From: Cenococcum geophilum 1.58
Lineage: Eukaryota; Ascomycota; Dothideomycetes; Gloniales; Gloniaceae
DNA length: 64,000 nt
NCBI GenBank assembly: GCA_001692895.1
Contig: KV748199.1
Location: 1,798,001-1,862,000, forward strand
Reading direction: 5' to 3'
Positions within the stretch are counted from its first letter, which is position 1. The number at the start of each line of letters is the position of its first letter. Of the stretch, positions 37,601-48,431 are shown in pieces. Position numbers and translations under genes: made by a program. The notes beneath the pieces are model-generated. The model was not told where the DNA came from and ran no database searches. It saw only the letters and a program-made list of their open reading frames with translations.

Positions 37601-38060
37601 TAGGCGTAAATATATCTAGGTATCTCCGCTAGTACGGCCGAAAACATAAGCTATTTTAGCTTAGGCGTTAGGGAAGTAGTCTATATTAACTTTAAGCTTA
37701 TCCTATAATTAAAGCTTCCAATTATTAAATATAGGGTTAGTTCCGTTTATAAGTAGCGGGAGATCTATAACCTTTACTAACTACTTCGGTGCTATATAGG
37801 CCTCGGTAGATCTACTAAGGCGCTAAGATAGGGCCTAAGGGACTATAGTAAGTCTTTAGTTATTTAATAATGACTTATTATTAGATATAGGGGTATCTTT
37901 AGCTTTAAGCAGCTCTTACAGTCGTTTAATTTTAGTATTAGCAGCCGTAAGCTCCGCCTAGGGGGTTAAAACGTTAATTATTTCTTTATCTAAAGTATTT
38001 AAGGGTCCTATAGCTACTTTACCTACTACTATAGTTCGTGGTATAGTAGTAGGGGTATTA
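34618..38060 (-). pseudogene. Gypsy B gag-protease-reverse transcriptase part, decayed
   Basis: Minus strand: gag about 36950-38060, protease about 36560-36860, reverse transcriptase about 34680-35480 (YLDN box near 34910-34925). Recognised by frame and by correspondence with Gypsy A and C. A 427-bp fold-back MITE interrupts it between protease and reverse transcriptase. Undetermined bases at 36864-36896. Confidence 0.75.
35634..36060. mobile_element. 427-bp fold-back MITE with TA duplication
   Basis: Almost the whole element is one inverted repeat: arms of roughly 190-200 bp begin ACGTGATCCATAAGCTAGTG on the left and mirror it on the right (..CACTAGCTTGTGGATCACGT). TA flanks both ends (35632-35633, 36061-36062). 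Arms differ mainly by C/T and G/A, as after RIP. No ORF. Such ends and the TA target suggest mobilisation by a Tc1/mariner-type transposase. Confidence 0.85.
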
Positions 38061-38252
38061 GGTAATTCCGGGTAATTTCTTTAAAGGTTCTAGTCTGTAT
38101 ATATTTTATAAGTTCTTTCCTTAGGGTTCTATTCTATTCTTTTAGGTTCTATTCTTATAGTCTTAGTAATATTCTTAGGGTCCTATTCTATATTCTTATA
38201 GATATATTTAAGTTCCTTCTTAGGAAGAAAAAGTAGAGTAAGCTTTAGATAA

Positions 38253-38479
38253 TATTAGTAACTTAGTTAATTAAGATATAAGCACGGCAAAAGGGTTGCG
38301 TAAGCCTATATAATTAGATTATCTATAAACGAGAATCTAAAGCTAGGGAAAGAAAAGGAGAAGAAGAGTAGCGCCGTTTAGTATTTTATAAGATCTTTAC
38401 GTTATATAATCGCAATATACGGCAATCTGTAGCAATTTATGGCAACTTATCGGTATAAAGTTCTACTAGTGCTATAATA
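38253..38479 (-). repeat. Gypsy B 5' LTR
   Basis: 227 bp, from TATTAGTAACTT to TGCTATAATA; heavily RIPped relative to the other LTRs. Confidence 0.9.
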
Positions 38480-38484
38480 TTAAA

Positions 38485-41400
38485 TAATACACTAAACTAA
38501 TAGACTAAAAGGATAACTTATAGAAAATGGAATATAAGCTAAGAAAGACTATAAACCCTATACCGCAAAATACAGCTTAATAAATATTTATAAAGAAACC
38601 TATAGATCTTCCACCAGTTAATATTTACTATATTAGCGCTATAGTATTCTACTAAAACCTAGCTTAGCCTAATACCGTTACCTTTATAACTAGCTTATAT
38701 AAAATTAATTAAATAATTAAAGAGAAAGAAGCCTTAGCTTAAAAGAAAGGCGAGCTTATAGATAAGGAGCTAGTAAAATAAAAACTACCCCATTAATACT
38801 AGAAAATTAAAAATACCTTCTCTAAAGTAGCGTCTAATATACTTCCGCCTTACTAACCATATAACTATAAAATTAAAATTAAGCCAGATAAGGTAGTTAT
38901 CCTTAGCTATAGCCCCCTCTAATAGTAATTTATTGCCGAATTATAGGCTATAAAGTAGTATTTTATTAATAACTTGGATAAGGGCTTTATTAAGCCTAGT
39001 TAAGCCCCTTTTAACTTACCTATTTTCTTTACTAAAAAGCTAAATAAAGGACTTTATTTTTATATTAACTACTATAAGCTTAATAATTTAACCCTTAAAG
39101 ACCGCTACCTACTACCTTTACTTAATAAGACTTTAGCCTAAATAAGTAGAGCTAAGATCTTTATAAAGCTTAATATCCGCTAAGCTTTTTACTAAATTAG
39201 AATAAACCCTAAATTAAAAGACCTTATTATATTTTAAACCTATTACGGAACGTATAAATATAAAGTACTACCTTTTAAACTAACTAACGGACTGGCTATA
39301 TATTAACGATATATAAATAATATACTATTTAACTACCTTAATAACTTCTATACTATATACCTAGATAATATTATAATTTACTCTAAAAATAAACTAGAAT
39401 ATAAAGAGCATATCTATAAAGTCCTATAACGGCTTTAAGAAGCTAGCCTTTAAGCTAATATTAAGAAGTTAGAATTTAGTATTAAGCGTATAAAGTACCT
39501 AAAGTTTATTATTAGTATAAACGGGATTAAGGTAGACCTAAAAAAGACAGCTATAATTAACTAATAGGTACCCCTAAGGACCGTAAAGGGGGTATAGTTA
39601 TTCTTAGGGTTCTATAACTTCTACTAATACTTTATTAAAAACTATAGTAGGATTACCCAGCTACTAAGCCTACTTACCTATAAGGACCGGCCCTTTTACT
39701 TTAATACCGTATATAGGTAGGCCTTTAATAAGCTTAAGAAACGACTGGTTACTACTCCCTTACTCGCCTACTTTAACCTAAAACGGCCTTTAATACTAGA
39801 AACCGATGCCTTAAATAGTGTTATAGTTAGCGTTTACTCCTAAAAGTAGATAAACGGAGAATAGCACCCTGTTACTTACTATTTAAAGACTATAATAGAT
39901 GCTAAGCTAAACTACCTAATTTATAATAAAGAAATGCTAGCTATTATCTCTAGCTTTTAGCACTAGCGAGCCTAACTAAAAGGCACCCCTAAGTCTATTT
40001 AGGTAGTTTCCGATTATAAGGCCTTAGAATATTTTATAATAATAAAGGCCCTTATAGCTTAATAGGCGCGCTAGGCGGATACCCTATCTTAGTTTAACTT
40101 TCTAATTATATATAGGCTAGGCGCTACTAACTATATAAACGCTTTTATAAGGCGTAAATAGGATATAAATAACTAGATAGCTATAAAGATCTTATTATAG
40201 ACCTAAGTGCTACTATAACTAGAGTACCTTAACTTCTAGATACGGGTAGAACTAAATACAGACTCTTTAGATGCTAAGATATGCCCTATTAACTCCATAA
40301 AACTAGACCTTATTAATAAACTACTATAGGTAAACTATACGGCCCCTTTTCTATAGGAGTACTATAAAAAGGTAAAGAACGTTTCTAGCCTATAGTCCCT
40401 TAAAAGTGGACTACTTAAGTACTATAAACGGCTAGTAGTAGTAGAGGAATAGAACTTATAGACTTAGCTTATTGCCAAAGTATATACCTAGGTCTCTACG
40501 GCCTACCCTAGAAAAAATAAGACCAATAGGATTATTAGCGACCGCTACTATTAGCCTAGAATAATTATAGATATTAACCGCTATATATAGAACTATAATA
40601 ACTACTCTAGGTCTATAATTTTATAAGATAAGACCCTAGGACTATTAAAACCCCTCCTAATACCTAACTGCCCCTAGTAATATATCTCTATAGACTTTTA
40701 TAAGCTACCCCTAGACTATAACGGATATAATATAGTTATAATTCTGGTTAACTGCTTTAGTAAGCGCCCGTTCTTAATTCCCTATTATAAAAATATTAAT
40801 ACTAAAGAGGCAGCCTAACTATATATCTACTACGTTTACCAAATTTATAGACTGCCAGATACTATTATATCCGACTATAGGCTATAGTTTATATTAGCCT
40901 TTTAGAATAAGTTTACCTAGATCTTAGGTATTAAGCTAAAGCTTTCTATAGTATATTACTCTTAGATAAATAGTTAAACGGAGATTATAAATTAATACTT
41001 AGACTAGAGATTCTGGCCTTTTATTAACTACTTTTAGGATAACTAGGCTAAACTATTACCCTTAATAAACTACGCCCAAGCAACCCTACCCCATAACTCT
41101 ACTGGATTTACCCCTATTTAACTAGAAATAGGTTACCTACCCTATATAAGCTTTAACTAGGAAAGACTAAAAAGGCCCTAGACTATACGTAAAAAACTAT
41201 CTTATAAGAAAGCCTAGTAGTATACTAAGCGCTTAGAAGAAGCTTAAAAAGTAGCCTATATAAACCTAAAAAAGGCCTAGAAATTAATAAAATAGTAGGT
41301 GAATAAGTATAGACGCGAGCCTAACTTTACTATAGGTGATATAGTTTAGATTATAATAAAGAACTAGAAGATAGAACGGCCTAGCTATAAGCTAAACTAT

Positions 41401-41960
41401 AAGATAGTAAGACTATATAAAATTCTTAATAAAGTAGGTAACTTATATAAGGTTAAGCTCCTAAACTTAATTAAAGTTTACCCTATTTTCTTATTGGATA
41501 AGCTATAGAAAGCTATAAATAACCTATTACCTAAATAAAAGAATAAACCTTCCCTACTAATTTAAGTTAATAGCGATAATAAATAGGAAATTAAAGAAAT
41601 GCTAGCTTATAAACTTATAAAGGGAATATTAAAGTATTATATTAGTTAAAAAGGATATAACCTAGACCCTTATATAGAACTTTATAGGTAGTCCCTATAA
41701 GCTTTAAAAGTTTTATAGCCATTACCCTAATAAATCTAGATCGCTAAAGTACCTAAATAAGTGGATAGAATGCTAGTATAATAAAGATAATAAGCTACTA
41801 AAAGAATATAAGGATAAAAACGCCCTAGAAATTTCTTAGTTATATAAGGTATTAAAATATTTAGGAACTTTAACTAGTGGTTAAAGTTATCTAATTAGTT
41901 AGATTCTCTTATTAAGACTTTTAGCAATAAAGCCTAAGGGCAGGCTTTTTTAGAGGGGGG
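38485..41960 (+). pseudogene. Gypsy A reverse transcriptase-RNase H-integrase-chromodomain, decayed
   Basis: Continuation of Gypsy A after Gypsy B. Reverse transcriptase about 38900-39680 with YLDNIIIYS at about 39358-39384; RNase H about 39780-40130 (LILETDALNSVIVSVY, better preserved than in Gypsy C: ETDA retained); integrase about 40440-41160 (ISIDFYKLP at 40680-40710); chromodomain about 41590-41790. Many Trp and Gln codons are stops. Confidence 0.8.
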
Positions 41961-41965
41961 GGTAA

Positions 41966-42192
41966 TGTTACGGCACTAGTAGAACTTTGCACCGGTAAGT
42001 TGCTACAGATTGCTATAGATTGCCGTATATTACGATTATATGACGTAAAGATCTTATAAAATACCAAATGGCGCTACTTTTCTTCTCCTTTCCTTTCCCT
42101 AGCTTTAGATTCTTATTTATAGATAATCCAATTACATAGGCTTGCGCGACCCTTTTGCCGTACTTATATCTCGATTAACTAAGTCGCTAACA
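41966..42192 (+). repeat. Gypsy A 3' LTR
   Basis: 227 bp from TGTTACGGCAC to GTCGCTAACA; followed by the duplication CCTAT. Confidence 0.92.
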
Positions 42193-42730
42193 CCTATTAA
42201 TTAATGGTAGAGGAGTTTAGTGGGTAATATACTGCTACTAGGCGAAGCTATAGCGGATTTTCTATATAACTTTAGATTCTATACTATTTTGGTAAGTAAT
42301 TAATAAGTAAGTAAGTAGACGTAATTTTAAGGCTAGTAAGCAAGTAAGTAAGCGGAGGGCCTTTAAATCGGGCAATTAAGCAAGTAGAGAGGTATTTTAC
42401 TTAGTTACTTACTTATTAGCAAGTCTGGGTATATAATAGGGAGTAGGTAAGCCGAGTATAAGTTATAGGAGAGTTGATAGAAAAGAGGACGATATAGTAA
42501 AGAGTATAGTAATAGCCTTATATAGAGAGAGACAAACCGATAAGGAGGATAGGAGGGCTGAAAGCCTAAGTAAGGGGCTAAAAGAACCTTTATAGAACGT
42601 GTTTACGGCGCGTAATAGAGATATTAGGGAAATACTTTATTTATGTCGGTAGGGGGGTACTTAGGCAGTCTTTTTAGGCTCGGCGACGTATACGTAATAG
42701 ATTACGTAATAGTACGCGGGCCACCTTATA

Positions 42731-44929
42731 TACTACCTCGTCAATTCTAGTGGTTAGCGCTTTTATTAAGCTACTAATTAACCTAAATTTAGTGCATTCC
42801 GTCTTAGTAGCTAAATATTAAAAGGAGACTACCGAACAACCTTACCTAATGGTCAATTTAAAGCTTTTTAACGCCTCTGCTAGCCGCATTATAATTAGGT
42901 GTATTAGTAAACTCTATGCGGTAAGGAACCTAACTTAGAAAGCCTCTACTAATTAATAATACGTTTTTTAGTTTCCTACCCCTCTTCTAAGCCACTAACG
43001 CGTTATGATAATCCTCAACTTCCTTAAGCCTCTATTACGACCTTCCTTAAGCCTCTATTATAACCTTTGCCTTATTCTTCTATTCTAGCATCTAAATAAC
43101 CTTTTTAGTGGTAATAAAGTTTAAAAATGGCTTGCTTTTGTCCTAGGTGACTTTGTAGAAGTTAAAGATAGGCCCTTAGGTATATTAATTACGCTGTTAA
43201 AATAGATATTAATGGCGGTGGTTATAAATAAGGTTTCTAAGTTTAGACGAATATTAGGTCTTAGCGCGATTATAAGGGACTTTAGATAGCTCCGCAGATT
43301 TAAGTATAAAGATGTTTATCTACGCCTATTATAAGTTAATACTATCTTTACTACTTTTTATACTAAATTTGTATATTCCTATAATAAATTCCAACTAAAA
43401 TCTTTTAGATTCTATCCTTAAAGGTATTTACTATACCTTCTCCTAGGTATAATCCTTTCTATATAAAAGGAACTTTAGAACCTACTTTACCTAATCTTTT
43501 TAGAGCTCTACTACGCCTTTCTAGCTTTAGAAGCTTCTTTAGCTTATTTACTCCTTCCTTACCTTATAATATAACTATACTAAATACTCCCTTTACTCGC
43601 TCTGCTATATCTAGTTCTTTTACTCTAATACCTACTACCCTAAACTATTGTATTTACTAAGTAATTGCTCGTTTTAATAGATAGAAAATATATAAGGAAT
43701 AGGAGTGGGAGGAGTAAGCTATAGAATATATTTAACGTCGCTAATGGCTTTAGGAAAGTAACACTTAAGCGCTTATTCCTTACTTTCTAAGATGCATAAT
43801 TAAAGGCCTTTATTACTACCTTTAAGAACCTGCCTTTTATATTGCTGCATTAGTTAAGTAACTATATTCTACTATTTACCGTATTATTAATAAAGCACAG
43901 ACCCTAATACGTGGTGGCTATTGCAATACTCTTATATATAGCTTGCTAATTTGGCGTTAACTAGTTAATTTCCTAGAGTTAAATACTTGGGTACGTTGCC
44001 TTACCTACTTAGAGCTTTCCTTCTATATAGGAGTCCCTTATTCCGACTTTATAGTCGCCTAATATTTTAAGAAAGAGGGCTTTTAATATTACGTTGCTTA
44101 TATAAAGCCCTAGCTTACTATAGCTCACTATTACGCCCGGTTAGCATTTATACTAGCTTACCGTCACTTCTAAAAAGAGGATTAGTGGAGAGTTATATAG
44201 ATAAATAAGGCAGCTATATATTATAGTAGGCACTAGCGGCTTTATATTATTAGAAGACCTAGTAACCGATTTTATCCTAACTACCTTTATTTTAGGTTTA
44301 CTAACGTACCTTATATAATAATATAGGCTGCATTCTACGGTATAGAAAAAGGGCCTTTACTATTTTAGAATAAGGAAGAATAGGGTAATATTATGGCGTA
44401 GGGCTTCCTAGATTATATATATCTAAAGCTTAAAGAATTCTATAATTTTTATAATGGCCGTTTAGAATGTAATAAAGACTTAAATAGCTAGGCGGAAGCC
44501 TTGCCTATTAATAAAAGAAGTAATATAAGTAGCTATTAAATCTAAATAGGAGAATCTAAAGGCCTGCTACTTTAAGGATCTAGTTACTTCTATGCCTATA
44601 CGCCTTTAGGCAGTAATTAAAGTAAAAGGGGGACCTACTAAGTAGTAGAGGATAGTAGAATGCTTAGAGGACGATTAGGATCTTAGAGGACGATTAGGAG
44701 CTTAGAGGAGATATTTAGACACTTATTTGGCTACTGTGACTTTAGAAATATTTGTATATAGGCAATCTACTATACAATCATTGGTTTTAAAAAGCTTTAT
44801 AAATTTTTAATATTGAGGTCTTTTGAAGCTCGCTGCCAAGACGGGGAAACTCATACTAATTTGTATGAGGATTTCCGCCCGAGAGGCGTCACTAGTAAGG
44901 CGCTAACCACCGGAATTGACGAGGTGGTG
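42731..44929. mobile_element. 2.2-kb TA-flanked transposon with ~32-bp inverted ends, product unidentified
   Basis: The left end (from 42731, TACTACCTCGTCAATTCTAG) and the right end reverse complemented (CACCACCTCGTCAATTCCGG) agree over about 32 bp; all mismatches but the innermost are C/T or G/A. TA flanks both ends (42729-42730, 44930-44931). Ends, target site and length suit a Tc1/mariner or pogo-type element. Both strands have long RIP-interrupted frames; I could not recognise a DDE transposase in either, so orientation and product are open. Confidence 0.75.
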
Positions 44930-45229
44930 TAGATATCTTCTTGGGCTATCGAGCCCCTTAGGTTCTTCCTTATAGGGCCTTTTATATATATATTTTTCCG
45001 CCAGCCTTATTAGTGGTCTGATAATTTACTATAGCTAAGTAAGAGATTCCCATAGATTTCTTATTGCTTAGCGTATAATTAGCCAACCGGATCTCCTTAA
45101 CTTCTGCTAAAGCTTTAACTTACTACTAAATCTTACCACTAAGGCAGCGAGCTGCTAGCTAGCTGCAGTCTTATAGCTGACTGTCACAACTCTATAAGCT
45201 CGCTGACTCTTGGACACACTGCGCTAGTC

Positions 45230-45728
45230 TGTAATGACTGAACATGCGACATGAACATCCAGATATGAATTTAGAGGCAAGAGCAACAAACGGATATATA
45301 AGAAGCAATGATGTCCTCAATATTTGATATCTCACAACCAAACAATACTCAAATCCTCCAAGCACAACTTTCAAATCGTAATTAAAAACAAAATCTGCAC
45401 AATCCCAATCCAATTTAAATTCCATCACCTAAAGCTCGCACCATAGGCCCTCAGACGGCAGGGCAAACTTAAGGTCGGTAGATAGCTGATTGGTTAAAAA
45501 AAGGTGGCGTTTATTTAGGCGGAGACTAGTAACACTTTAGTATTAGTGAGTGCGCCTTAAGTTCTGCCCTTGCCGTCTGAGTCGCTTACTGAGATAACAA
45601 ATTGCCCCGTTCAATGACGCAGGTAGTCTGTCTTCGCCCTTTAATATCATATCGCGCATATGATTTCCATTTTCTGCTCCCAAAGCCGATCCACGCGCTG
45701 CGAATACAGTAGGTAAACATATCGAATA
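45230..45728. other. Unique DNA at the repeat/gene-island border
   Basis: Base composition becomes ordinary directly after the hAT-2 duplication (45222-45229). The stretch holds the inverted repeat at 45450-45581 and presumably the 5' region of the following gene; no other gene seen. Confidence 0.6.
45450..45581. repeat. 132-bp inverted-repeat element (possible MITE)
   Basis: CTCAGACGGCAGGGCAAACT.. (45450-45474) is mirrored at 45555-45581 with two one-base indel differences. It is un-RIPped. I see no convincing target duplication. The core GACGGCAGGG recurs at 60314-60323 at the other border of the gene island. Confidence 0.55.
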
Positions 45729-47652
45729 ATGCCAGGAATGGACGTCCCTGCGGCTCGTCGCGAGGTTGAGCAGATCACGCCCGGACAAGATGCTGATCAA
45801 TCAACTTTCTGGGGAGCTGGAGTCTTGACACCACTCGAACAGGAATCGACGCAAGTTCAAGGCAGAAGTAAGGTGAACCCAAGGCATACTTCCGTCCCTA
45901 AATTCGAATTCGTAAACGCCCTGGGACCCCCCAAGAAAGTTTTAGGCGACCATGCTACTCGCAAGCTTGTCCGAGTTCATGCAATGCGCTCTTTCCTTCG
46001 CGAAAAGGAATCAGCTTCAGCTCCGGGGCCACCAAAACCGCAAATCAGAGCACCGGAAGCGGATTCCTGGAAGGCTAATGCCGGCAAATTTAAACTACCA
46101 ACCTGGTCACGCAAGAGCAGTCATAAGAGTACTGTTGCAATGCAGGAAGCGCTTCAGAAAAGGGCTAGAAAGACTGGTTCGCTACTAACAAACGAGCTGG
46201 GACCCATCAACGTTCTCCCAATCCCTTTAAGTCCACATATCCAGCGGCTACTACATTATTGTATGTCTGAACTCTTTACAGACCTGTCTTTCTTCATCAC
46301 CCGTTAACCCTCCTTCACCATCACCAATAAGTTCCTGTATAAATCGTGGACATGGAAATCTAGACAACTGTTGAGCTGAAGCTAAGCGTACGCTTCCGAA
46401 AACAGACCACCACGAATTTACCCAGAACTCCTTTGCAGTTAACCCAGAGGGTAGTTGGTATTCCTTTGCAGTAACAGACGCTGGCCTGCTACACGCCATG
46501 TTATCCCTTGTAGCTCTACATTGTGATCTTGGTCATCATATGGAAGTCTCGTTTGAAACGTCATATCACCAAACCGAGGCTATACGCCTAGTAAATGAAC
46601 GTCTTAGTGATCCGGAGGCGCAGTTGACTGACGCTTTAATCGGCTCCGTGGCGATCCTTGCTAATTTTGAGGTAAGTCGCCCGGCTATCAAAGCATTTGG
46701 AACTACACATAATGATTGAATGACTGTTCTGATTCTACCAACTTAGACCATGAATGGGACCGCCGAAAGCGCCGCAATCCATATGAATGGGCTAGAAAGA
46801 ATGACAGTGCTCCGTGGTGGTCTGCAAGGTTTTGGAAAAAACCGGGTTCTTCAAAGGGTGCTTACATGGTGTGTTCCGCTCTCTAGACTCATCCATAACC
46901 CTTTAATTAATTTAGATTGGTTACTGATATATTTAATTTGCAGGGCCGACTTCTGCTATTCTACAACCTGGGACTGCGGACCTCGCTTTCCAGTGCTATC
47001 CCAATCAACCGCCTCTCTTGGGATGTCTAACCGTTTCATGGCGACAAGCGCCAATGAGCCTGTGCAGCCTAGATTTTCGGAGCTTTCCGAGGTGATATGG
47101 GATATGGTTGAGATACTGGAAACATTGCATCTTATCTCAACAGCCATATCTTCGTCTCAAATCACCAACATTGATCGCAAATTTATCAGTAATTCGATCT
47201 ACCTCGTGGAACACCAACTCATATCTTTGCGCCAAGATTCAGTAGTTAATCACAGTATTACCAATCTTGACATTGACTTATCAGGCCCTCTCCAATATGC
47301 TTCACATCTTTATCTCCACCTGGCCATTCGTGAATTGCCCGGAACTGCCAAAATGCACACCAGGCTTCTTAACCGGCTGGAGAATACTCTACCAACAAAC
47401 TTAGATTACCTCATAGTAGTAGCTCCTGATTCCAGTCTCCGCCTCCTGTTATGGATTTTGTTTATTGGTGCTGCCACTTCACGTGGTAAAGGTGAGCAGA
47501 CCTGTTTTGTACCGAATTTACGACAGGTCAGCTTGGCTTTACAGATTTATGGTCAGGAGGATTTCGAGCGGTCTCTAAAAAGTGTCTTATGGTTAGATAG
47601 GTTCTGTAATTCGCACTGCACTACTTTATCGCCTGAGATATTCTCATTATAA
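45729..47652 (+). CDS. Fungal-specific transcription-factor-domain protein (DUF3468 type)
   Basis: Predicted join(45729..46260, 46406..46671, 46747..46868, 46944..47652), 542 aa. It belongs to the ascomycete family often labelled 'tachykinin family protein' or fungal-specific TF domain (PF11951). Seen: the N-terminal FEFVNALGPPKK...RVHAMRSF motif (residues ~58-95), then after splicing LLHYYHHEFTQNSFAVNPEG and SYHQTEAIRLVNERLSDPEA, IHMNGLERMTVLRGGL and LTWADFCYSTTWDCGPRFPV, all in family order. No Zn2Cys6 cluster is present, which is usual for this family. Introns: GTATGT..ACAG (145 bp), GTAAGT..TTAG (75 bp), GTGTGT..GCAG (75 bp). The third keeps frame if retained, so an isoform is possible. 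Presumed nuclear regulator; target unknown. The start is the first ATG in frame; a second Met lies at codon 4. Confidence 0.8.
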
Positions 47653-48229
47653 TTTATTTATTGCGACGCGTTGTAGTTTTAGCGTTCCGGATTGTGTATA
47701 ATAGCTTTTAGCAAATAGATGAAACGTTCTAAATCGGAAGATCAATCACAACCATTGTAACGGTCAAGCATTAGTGATCATTAATGCAGAGCGCCTTTCC
47801 AGGGTCTTGTCGCACCTGACTCCTGGATGGCACGCGGCCTAAGCCCGGGGCAGCAGTAGCTTTACTGCCTGAATCTTTTAAGGTAGGTGCAGGAAATAAA
47901 GGGAAAGGGGGGTATATAACTGAAATAGGGTATAGTAATATAACCGGAATAGGAATAAGGATAGGGTAATAGGCTAAATCTAACCTGAATCGACAGTTAT
48001 AAATAAGCTTAGGTAGTTCCAAAAATTATATAAAACTTAGCGCGCTATATCCTCCCTTCTAACTAAGATTTTGTAGGGCGGCTAAGGAATCTAAATTTAC
48101 AAAAGGTGGATTTAGTTTATAGTAGGTGGAAGTCGACATAAACAAAACTCTGAGAGTGGATTTTATATTTACCCTTTCGTCCAATACGACCTACGCAAGC
48201 CTACCAGAATTCGGCCTCACGACTGCAAT
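47653..48229. other. Intergenic region
   Basis: Contains an AT/AG-rich low-complexity stretch (47880-48000, repeated GGATAGGGTAATA-like words) flanked by a GC-rich block (47800-47870, ..GGCACGCGGCCTAAGCCCGG..). The latter looks like an old repeat fragment, but I cannot classify it. No gene recognised. Confidence 0.4.
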
Positions 48230-48423
48230 CAGTGCTTTATTAATATTCAATATTTATCGATAAGGATTCAGTATTTCTCAACACCGTAATAGTATACTAT
48301 TGAATAATAATAGAGATATTTAAATACTTTTGGTTTATATTTAATTCAATAATATGTTATTATGGTGTTGCTAAAAAATACTGGATCCTTATCGATAAGT
48401 ATTGAATATTGATAAAAGTACTG
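48230..48423. mobile_element. 194-bp hAT-type MITE
   Basis: Inverted ends of about 78 bp: CAGTGCTTTATTAATATTCA on the left, and CAGTACTTTTATCAATATTC when the right end is reverse complemented, both continuing through TATCGATAAGGAT.CAGTATTT. An exact 8-bp duplication ACTGCAAT flanks it (48222-48229, 48424-48431). CAG ends plus an 8-bp duplication define hAT mobilisation. It does not show the extreme TpA bias of the flanking repeats. No ORF. Confidence 0.9.
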
Positions 48424-48431
48424 ACTGCAAT

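Larger units (their letters stand above)
18118..38479 (-). mobile_element. Gypsy B: same family, inserted in reverse into Gypsy A
   Basis: LTRs of 227 bp at 18118-18344 (3' LTR) and 38253-38479 (5' LTR), both minus. Target duplication TTAGA (18113-18117) and TTAAA (38480-38484), a G/A difference. The purine tract complement TTACCCCCCCTCT follows the 3' LTR at 18345. The body runs 18345-20664 and 34618-38252, interrupted by Gypsy C, and it also holds the fold-back MITE at 35634-36060. Confidence 0.92.
15851..42192 (+). mobile_element. Gypsy A: chromodomain LTR retrotransposon, split by Gypsy B
   Basis: LTRs of 227 bp lie at 15851-16077 and 41966-42192, with an exact 5-bp duplication CCTAT (15846-15850 and 42193-42197). 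The internal part runs 16078-18117 (gag, protease), is interrupted by Gypsy B, and resumes at 38485-41965 (reverse transcriptase, RNase H, integrase, chromodomain). The purine tract AGAGGGGGGGGTAATG directly precedes the 3' LTR. Strong RIP decay throughout. Confidence 0.93.
15495..42429. mobile_element. ~590-bp TA-flanked inverted-repeat element split by Gypsy A
   Basis: ACTTGCTAATAAGTAAG... (15500 onward) is repeated in inverse orientation at 42391-42423. TA flanks the proposed ends (15493-15494, 42430-42431), although the outer six bases match poorly. Both halves are full of AAGTAAGTAAG subterminal motifs. Removing Gypsy A and one target duplication leaves about 588 bp without a recognised ORF, so this looks like a non-autonomous Tc1/mariner-like MITE inserted in hAT-2. 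Confidence 0.6.
14787..45221. mobile_element. hAT-2: host element of a 30.4-kb nested transposon stack
   Basis: The left end TAGTGTATTTAATAGTTAGC is a RIPped form of CAGTGTGTCCAAGAGTCAGC, the reverse complement of the right end (45202-45221). An exact 8-bp duplication CGCTAGTC flanks it (14779-14786 and 45222-45229). Ends match hAT-1 at 4201, and subterminal sequence is also shared (..AGTAGAACCTCCCCC.. near 4376 against ..GGTAGCACCTCTCTA.. near 15032), so it is the same family. With the insertions removed only about 1.3 kb of hAT sequence remains, and I see no transposase in it, so it is probably a non-autonomous relative. Confidence 0.85.

Noticed and set aside
4201-45221. Pairing the hAT-1 left end (4201) with the hAT end at 45221
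   Set aside because: The ends are the same family, but the 8-bp flanks differ (CTTGTAGG against CGCTAGTC). Exact duplications support 4201-7517 and 14787-45221 instead.
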